Shown here piece after piece: positions 55,464 to 61,044 of a stretch of 61,044 bases of DNA. A model generated the notes under the pieces. That model was not told the DNA's origin, did no database searches, and saw nothing but the letters and a program-made list of their open reading frames with translations. Each line of letters opens with the position of its first letter. Positions within the stretch are counted from its first letter, which is position 1. The position numbers were made by a program, and so were the translations under genes. Source of the stretch: Chromera velia (lineage: Eukaryota > Sar > Chromeraceae); contig JAHBMJ010005928.1 in NCBI GenBank assembly GCA_018398765.1, positions 1-61,044 of the forward strand, read 5' to 3'.

Positions 55464-58415
55464 TTAGTCACGGTGCTTGCGGCCGTGTCTGTGTCTGCGG
55501 CCGTGGCCACGGAGCTTGGAGGGGGCGGCAGCAACCTGGACGGCGGTGGCGGGGATGACATCGGACTTGAAGCATCCGGCACCGGAGTCGGTGTAGCCGT
55601 CGGGGCAGGACTTGACGGTGGAGAAAGAGGTGGACTTGCAGGAGGCACCCTTGGTGGAGGTACCGGCGGGGCAGGAGTACTGGACGGGGGAGGAAGAGGA
55701 CATCATGCACTTGCCCTTGGAGGAAGAGGTGGAGCCAGCAGGGCAGGCGTAGGAAGTGACGGTCTCCTCAGTGAAGGTGGTGATCATAGCGACCTCGTAG
55801 GAAGAAGTCTGGGTCTCGTAGGTGGTGACGGGAACCTGGGTGGTGACAGGGACCTCGGTGGTTCTGGTACCAATGCAGGAGGAACCAGACATGGAGGTGC
55901 CGGCGGGGCAAGAGGAAGAGGCAATGCGCTCAGCCTCGTAGGTGGAGGTGCGGGTCTCGTAGGTGGTGACGGGAACCTGGGTGGTGACGGGGACCTGGAT
56001 GGTCTTGGGGACCTGGGTGGTGACGGGGACCTGGGTGGTTCTGGTGCCAACGCAGGAAGAGCCGGACATGGAGGTGCCAGCGGGGCAAGAGGAGGAAGAG
56101 ATGGGGGCAACCTCGTAGGTGGAGGTGCGGGTCTCGTAGGTGGTCACAGGCACCTGCTCGGTCTGGGGGACCTGGGTGGTTCTGGTGCCAATGCAGGAAG
56201 AGCCGGAGGCGGAGGTGCCAGCGGGGCAAGAGGAAGAGGCAATGCGCTCAACGTTGTAGGTGGAGGTGCGGGTCTCGTAGGTGGTGACGGGAACCTGGGT
56301 GGTGACAGGGACCTGGGTGGTTCTGGTGCCGAGGCAGGAAGAGCCAGACATGGAGGTGCCGGCGGGGCAGGAAGAGGAGGCGATGCGCTCAGCGGTGTAG
56401 GTGGAGGTCTGGGTCTCGAAGGTGGTCTGGGTCTCGAAGGTGGTCTGGGTCTCGAAGGTGGTGCGGGTCTCGTAGGTGGTCACAGGCACCTGCTCGGTTC
56501 TGGTGCCGATGCAGGAAGAGCCGGACATGGAGGTGCCAGCGGGGCAGGAGGTGGAGGGGGTCTGGATGGTGGAGGTAGAGGCGATCTTGTCCACGAAGGA
56601 AGTCTGAGCAACCTGGGAGGTCTCGTAGGCAACCATGGAGGTGGAGGTCTTGGTGCAGGTCTGGCCAGAGAGGGTGGCTCCCTTGGCGCATGTGTACTCC
56701 TGGCCCTTCTTGCCCGTGGGGACAAGGGTGGCAGGGAAAGACTCGGTCTGGGTCATCATGCAGCCAGCACCGGTGTCGGTGGAGCCACTGCAGAAAGGAA
56801 CACAAAAACAATAGTGAAGTGAGGCTCAACGTCGACACAAACATGAGGCTCAACCGTCACCACACATGAAGTGAAAGAGGCTGAAGTGAAAGAGGCTGAA
56901 GTGAAAGAGGCTCAACGTCACCACAGACCAATCACCCAGAGGGAACAAGCAGACCAAGCAAAAAGGGGTAGCCAAACAGCGGTGACACTCAATTTTTTTT
57001 TTAGAACCCACAATACAACAGAAGAGCAGGCAGAGGCAGACAAACCGACAGAGACAAGGCAGAAACACAGGAAAGCGGCAGTGCAGACAGAACAAAAACA
57101 AGAGACTTACGCGGGGCAGGACTGGATGGTCTGGAAGGAGGTGGTCATGCACTGGGAGCCGGACTCAGTGGTGCCAGCGGGGCAGGAGTAGGAGGTGACG
57201 GTCTCAGTGGAGAAGGTAGTCACGGGGGCAACCTCGTAGGTGGAGGTCTGGGTCTCGAAAGACTGGACGGGGACCTGCTCGGTCACGGGCACCTGGGTGG
57301 TGACGGGGACCTGGGTGGTGACGGGGACCTGCTCGGTGGTGGTGCCGATGCAGGAAGAGCCCTGCATGGAGGTACCGGCGGGGCAGGAGTAGGAGATGTC
57401 GGCAGCCACGGTGTAAGTCTCGGTCTGAGTCTCGAAGCTGGTCTGAGTCTCGTAGGAGGTCACAGGCACCTGCTCGGTGGTGGTGCCAACGCAGGAAGAG
57501 CCGGACATGGAGGTACCGGCGGGGCAGGAGTAGGAGATCTCAGCGGGGACATCGTAGTTCTCAGAGACGGTGGTGAAGGTGGTGCGGGACTCATAAGAGG
57601 TGACGGGGACCTGCTCGGTGGTGGTGCCGAGGCAAGAGGAGCCGGACATGGAGGTGCCGGCGGGGCAGGAGTAAGAGATCTCGGCAGCCACGGTGTACTG
57701 CTCGGTCTGAGTCTCCATGGTGGTCTGAGTCTCGAAGGTGGTCTGGGTCTCGAAGGAGGTCTGAGTCTCGTAGGTGGTCACAGGCACCTGCTCGGAGGTG
57801 GTGCCGATGCAGGAAGAGCCCTGCATGGAGGTACCGGCGGGGCAGGAGTAGGAGATGTCAGCAGCCACGGTGTACTGCTCGGTCTGGGTCTCCATGGTGG
57901 TGCGGGACTCGAAAGACTGGACGGGGACCTGCTCGGTTCTGGTGCCGAGGCACTTCTTGCCCTTGGACATGGTGGTGCCAGCGGGGCAAGACTGCTGGGG
58001 GGTGCGGATGGTGTCGTAAGAAGCCACCTGGTCAACGAAGGAAGTGCTCATGCACATGCCACCGGACATGGTGCCCTGCACAGACACAAACAAAAGGGGA
58101 GACAGTGACATCAAGCACGGCATCACAACACAGAAGTGGAGATGGGACACGAAACATGAAAGGAGACGGCAGGATTGGGACAGGACTCACCTCGGCGCAG
58201 TAAGCCTGGGGGGCGACCTCAACGGTCTGGGGGACCTGAGTCTCAATGTAGGCAGCCGAGGAGGAAGAAGAGCAAGTGGTGCCGGAAAGGGTGTAACCGG
58301 CGGGGCAGGTGTAAGAGGTGGTGGTGGCAGGGGCAGTGTACTTGGAGTACCTCTCCCTGTGGTGGCGCCCGGCGCGAGCCAGAGCGAAGAGGGCAGTCAC
58401 GGCGAAGACCTTCAT
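55464..58415 (-). CDS. Secreted oocyst-wall-like protein with CPAGT repeats
   Basis: Three exons: 58415-58191, 58075-57111, 56787-55464; 2,514 nt, 837 residues, in phase. It starts MKVFAVTALFALARA, a signal peptide, followed by basic GRHHRERYSK. The mature protein has about 17 modules of the form SCPAGTSMSGSSCIGT, two cysteines 10-12 residues apart, separated by Thr/Val/Glu-rich linkers such as TEQVPVTTYETQT. It ends in a basic tail (GRRHRHGRKHRD). Paired CPxG cysteine modules recall apicomplexan oocyst wall proteins, which are disulfide-linked in the wall; chromerids encode relatives. A role in the cell or cyst wall is inferred. Modules are almost identical at DNA level and show strong preference for G/C-ending codons (GTG, CTC, ACC), unlike other genes here, which suggests high expression and repeat homogenisation. 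The two introns lie just outside the repeat blocks. Confidence 0.85.
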
Positions 58416-59540
58416 GGTGACGGAGATAGTTCAAGAGACAAGAAGGAAATCAGCAGAACCAAGAGGACAGCGTTGTGTGAGGAAGGGGGGGTTGCGCAGA
58501 AACGGAGAGGCAGGCAAATTGTTGGGGAGACAATGAAAAATTACTCCTGAAAAATGTTGCGGAGCAAATTTTTGCGAGACGGCCGAAATGCGGCCGGTCT
58601 CGACCGAAAAAAACGCATGGATTTTGCAACGGCAACAAAAATCACGTCTCGGATGGCAGTTTGGCAAGTTCTTTAGACGGCGGAAATCCGAAATTGGCTG
58701 GGTGTGCTCCAAAAGTGCACATCTGACAACAAAAATTGGAGGGGTGCGGGGCCAACACAAATCACTTCCAAATCACCTGACGACAAAAATCACGCCCTAT
58801 AAACAACACAATGCGGCCCTTTCTGGAAAGTCTTAGATCTTTCAGTAAGTTGGAAGCTCTCAGGTGTTTTGAGTGAAGTCTGCATGACACCCTGGACGTG
58901 GTCGAACAGTGCTGTGAACCGATAAGTATTCCGAGAGAAACATTGCACGTACTGAGGGGGCGATTTCCGCTCTTACGTTCTGTTTTTTCTGATTTGCTCT
59001 GCAATCTTAATCCCTCTCAATCCCAACAGAGCACATTCCTGCAATTTAGTGGCGTGCGGCTTACCTCGGCCTTTGGCAGCACCGCCAGTCAAGAACGACA
59101 GTCCCGTTGCAGTGATTGCGCTCGAGCCTGAAAGAGAGACACCTTCCCAAGCACCTGTGACCTGTTCCTCCCGTTGTGTTTTCACGGCTTCCGGCTTTAC
59201 CTCGAAGCAAGACCTCTGTGTCCTTTCTCAGTGTTTTTGAAGATCTCGAAGGGAGGTAGGAGGTCAGAGCGCAATGAACTCCAAATTCTTCTGCGCTGAA
59301 GAGGGGATAAGAAGTAGATGCGGGCGGGTATGGTTGATAGGGGTGGACATGCAAGGGGGCGTGCCTCGACATGGTCGTGTAGAAGAGAGCCAGAGCCAGA
59401 GAACGTATGTGCAAATCTGCAGAGTGGGTGTTTGCGTGAGCATCTATTGCGTTGCATGTGTGAAGGATCTGGTAGTTTCTCAGACGGGGAGCGTGCAAAC
59501 GGACAGAAAGAAAGGGGGAATGACGAGGATAAGGAGGCAG
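58416..59540. other. Upstream flank of the oocyst-wall-like gene
   Basis: Should contain the promoter and 5' UTR of the minus-strand gene starting at 58415. The repeated phrase ACAAAAATCACG (about 58635 and 58783, with relatives at 58732 and 58757) is the only evident pattern. No gene is supported in 58416-59540. Confidence 0.5.
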
Positions 59541-59748
59541 ACGGGCAGACAGAAGCAACACAGACAAGACAGACAGACCAAACAGACCCAGACAGACCAG
59601 ACAGACAGACAGACCAGACAGGCAAACAGACAGATAGGCCAGACGGACAGACTAGACAGACAGACAGACAGCAAGAGAGACAGACAGACAGCAAGACAGA
59701 CAAGACAGACAGACAGACCAGACAGACAGACAGCAAGACAGACAGACC

Positions 59749-59785
<37 letters not shown>

Positions 59786-60170
59786 AGACAGACAGACAAA
59801 CAAGACAGACAGACAGACAGACAGACAAGGCAGGCGACAGACAGACAGACAGACAAGGCAGACAGGGCGACAGACAGACAGACAGACCAGACAGGCAAAC
59901 AGACAGATAGGCCAGACGGACAGACTAGACAGACAGACAGACAGACAGCAAGACAGACAGACCAGACAGACTGCAAGACAGACAAGACAGACAGACAGAC
60001 CAGACAGACAGACCAGACAGACAGACCAGACAGACAGACAGCAAGACAGACAGACCAGACAGACAGACCAGACAGACAGACAGACAAGACAGACAGACAG
60101 ACAAGGCAGACAGGGCGACAGACAGACAGACAGACAGGGATGCATAGGGACAAAGGGACAGACAGACAGA
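59541..60170. repeat. CAGA array with higher-order repeat
   Basis: (CAGA)n interrupted by CCAGA, CAAGA and AGGC variants. A 59-bp phrase beginning GACCAGACAGGCAAACAGAC, followed by AGATAGGCCAGACGG, occurs at 59612-59670 and again at 59885-59944. All three frames are open on both strands, so the long open frames over this array are artefacts. Confidence 0.95.
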
Positions 60171-60688
60171 CAAGCAGCAGGCAGAAAGGGAGACAAACGC
60201 ATCGATGAAGGGCGGGGAGGGGGGGGGGCTGCATGGATTTGTCGGTCGGTGAAGCTGGGGCTCCCGGTATTTGATGCAATGGGGGAAGAGCGTTACTCTC
60301 GTGGTCTTTCGTTTGAGACCGCGCAAGCAGCCGATCTGGGTGGGTTTCGGTTTGAGAAGGGAGCCAAAGACCTAGACCGCGAGGGTGGTCGGAAAGCGGA
60401 TGTAGGCTGCGTGCGTGTGGCGACGATTCAGAGCTGAGGGGAGTCTGAGACCGCCATGGTGGTCGGATGATCCAAAGAAAGCTTCTTGTTGCGGCAGGAA
60501 GGGTTGAAGGACTGGGCTCAGGTTTTACGAGACTCGATCATCGAGTCGGGAGGTCGGGGCTTCAGTTCTTTCAGTCGTTTGGCAGCGCGCATCTCACTCC
60601 ATCCCGTTTCTGTGAAATATGCCTCTCTTTTTCTGTCTTTGTGACTCCATGGCTCCGTTCAGGTTCCGTCAGGTGATTCATTCGACCG

Positions 60689-60774
60689 ATGCTGCATGGT
60701 GGTATGCGTCTGGCGTTCGACTCCGAAGCAGCCGGCCTCATTGCTGAGGAAGAAGAAAACTATGAAGAAGACAG
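60689..60774 (+). CDS. Possible first coding exon of a gene beyond the window
   Basis: ATG at 60689 opens MLHGGMRLAFDSEAAGLIAE, continues EEENYEED and ends at ACAG|GTCAGA, a donor like those used elsewhere in the window. The next bases are a (GA)n run. Only the start codon, acidic composition and donor support it. An alternative reading of the same stretch, entered from the acceptor TTCAG at 60662, is also open. Confidence 0.25.
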
Positions 60775-60812
<38 letters not shown>

Positions 60813-61007
60813 CGCAGTTGAGAAATGAGAGAAGCAGAGAAAGAGAGAAAGTGAGGGGGGTAGACAAGACAGATGGAGTGACCAACACAGGGATGCAGGT
60901 AAGAGAGAAAGAGGAATAGAGACAGACAGACAGACAGAGCGATGCATGGGAGAGGGAGATAGGCAGACAGGCAGGTAAGCAGGCAGGCGTAGAGAGAGAG
61001 GGGGGGG

Positions 61008-61042
<35 letters not shown>

Positions 61043-61044
61043 GG
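60775..61044. repeat. GA and CAGA/GGCA microsatellites
   Basis: (GA)n at 60778-60810, purine-rich sequence, (CAGA)n at 60921-60938, (GGCA)n at 60962-60990 and (GA)n with a G run to the window end. No gene is seen. Confidence 0.85.

Noticed and set aside
55473-56822. 449-codon plus-strand open frame rich in glycine
   Set aside because: It is the antisense of exon 3 of the oocyst-wall-like gene. The minus strand has a signal peptide, cysteine modules and in-phase splice sites, while the plus-strand frame is only a composition shadow.
59541-60170. CRISPR-like array
   Set aside because: Units are 4-bp tandem repeats with no unique spacers, and the DNA is eukaryotic.
59274-60437. 387-codon open frame over the CAGA array
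   Set aside because: Sense and antisense frames are equally open, and the peptide is a DRQTDRQT-type repeat with no domain. It is a repeat artefact.

Overview
This is eukaryotic nuclear DNA. Its protein genes are broken into many short exons with GT-AG introns, intergenic DNA alternates between AT-rich stretches and simple repeats, and introns are full of TTTC, CAGA, CA and GGAA microsatellites. A secreted protein built of CPAGT-type cysteine modules, like apicomplexan oocyst wall proteins, together with long intron-rich genes and Ser/Gln/Ala-rich tracts, points to an alveolate, most likely a chromerid alga (Chromera-like). The lineage is an inference; no ribosomal RNA or other marker gene is present.

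Layout: (1) 1-3470: the 3' end of a plus-strand lysine-rich protein, then about 1 kb of TTTC/TTCC/TTGC microsatellite and other pyrimidine-rich DNA. (2) 3471-4631: an intronless plus-strand gene for a Dph6-type PP-loop ATPase with a DUF5522-like cysteine motif. (3) 4632-19028: no recognisable cellular gene. This is a repeat and mobile-element zone with a compact LTR element (13077-15254), a second broken gag-like region between 143-bp direct repeats, a candidate element with 20-bp inverted termini (15436-16631) and several microsatellites. (4) 19029-36745, minus strand: one large gene, reconstructed here as 26 exons encoding about 2,500 residues: UBA domain, SNF2 ATPase lobe 1, RING finger, helicase C lobe, low-complexity tail. 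It is an SHPRH/Rad5/HLTF-type chromatin remodeller and ubiquitin ligase candidate. (5) 38961-43021, plus: an unidentified coiled-coil protein whose 5' end is unclear. (6) 44278-48975, minus: an SLC35B/UAA-family nucleotide-sugar transporter (8 exons, 882 residues) with a very long disordered C-terminal tail. (7) 49618-53396, plus: a 500-residue histone-fold protein resembling TFIID subunit TAF11 (4 exons). (8) 55464-58415, minus: the secreted oocyst-wall-like protein (3 exons, 837 residues). (9) 58416-61044: promoter side of that gene, a CAGA array and a possible first exon of a further plus-strand gene.

Exon boundaries of the four multi-exon genes called complete here were set from splice sites. 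In each, reading phase is kept at every junction and the summed exon length is a multiple of three. The genes do not form one pathway: they cover translation/tRNA-type nucleotide chemistry, chromatin and ubiquitin, transcription initiation, secretory-pathway transport and cell-wall or cyst-wall structure. The transporter and the TAF11-like gene are head-to-head, 642 bp apart. The strongest unexplained signals are a dispersed module of about 50 bp scattered through introns and spacers, and tetranucleotide repeats that begin exactly at many 5' splice sites.
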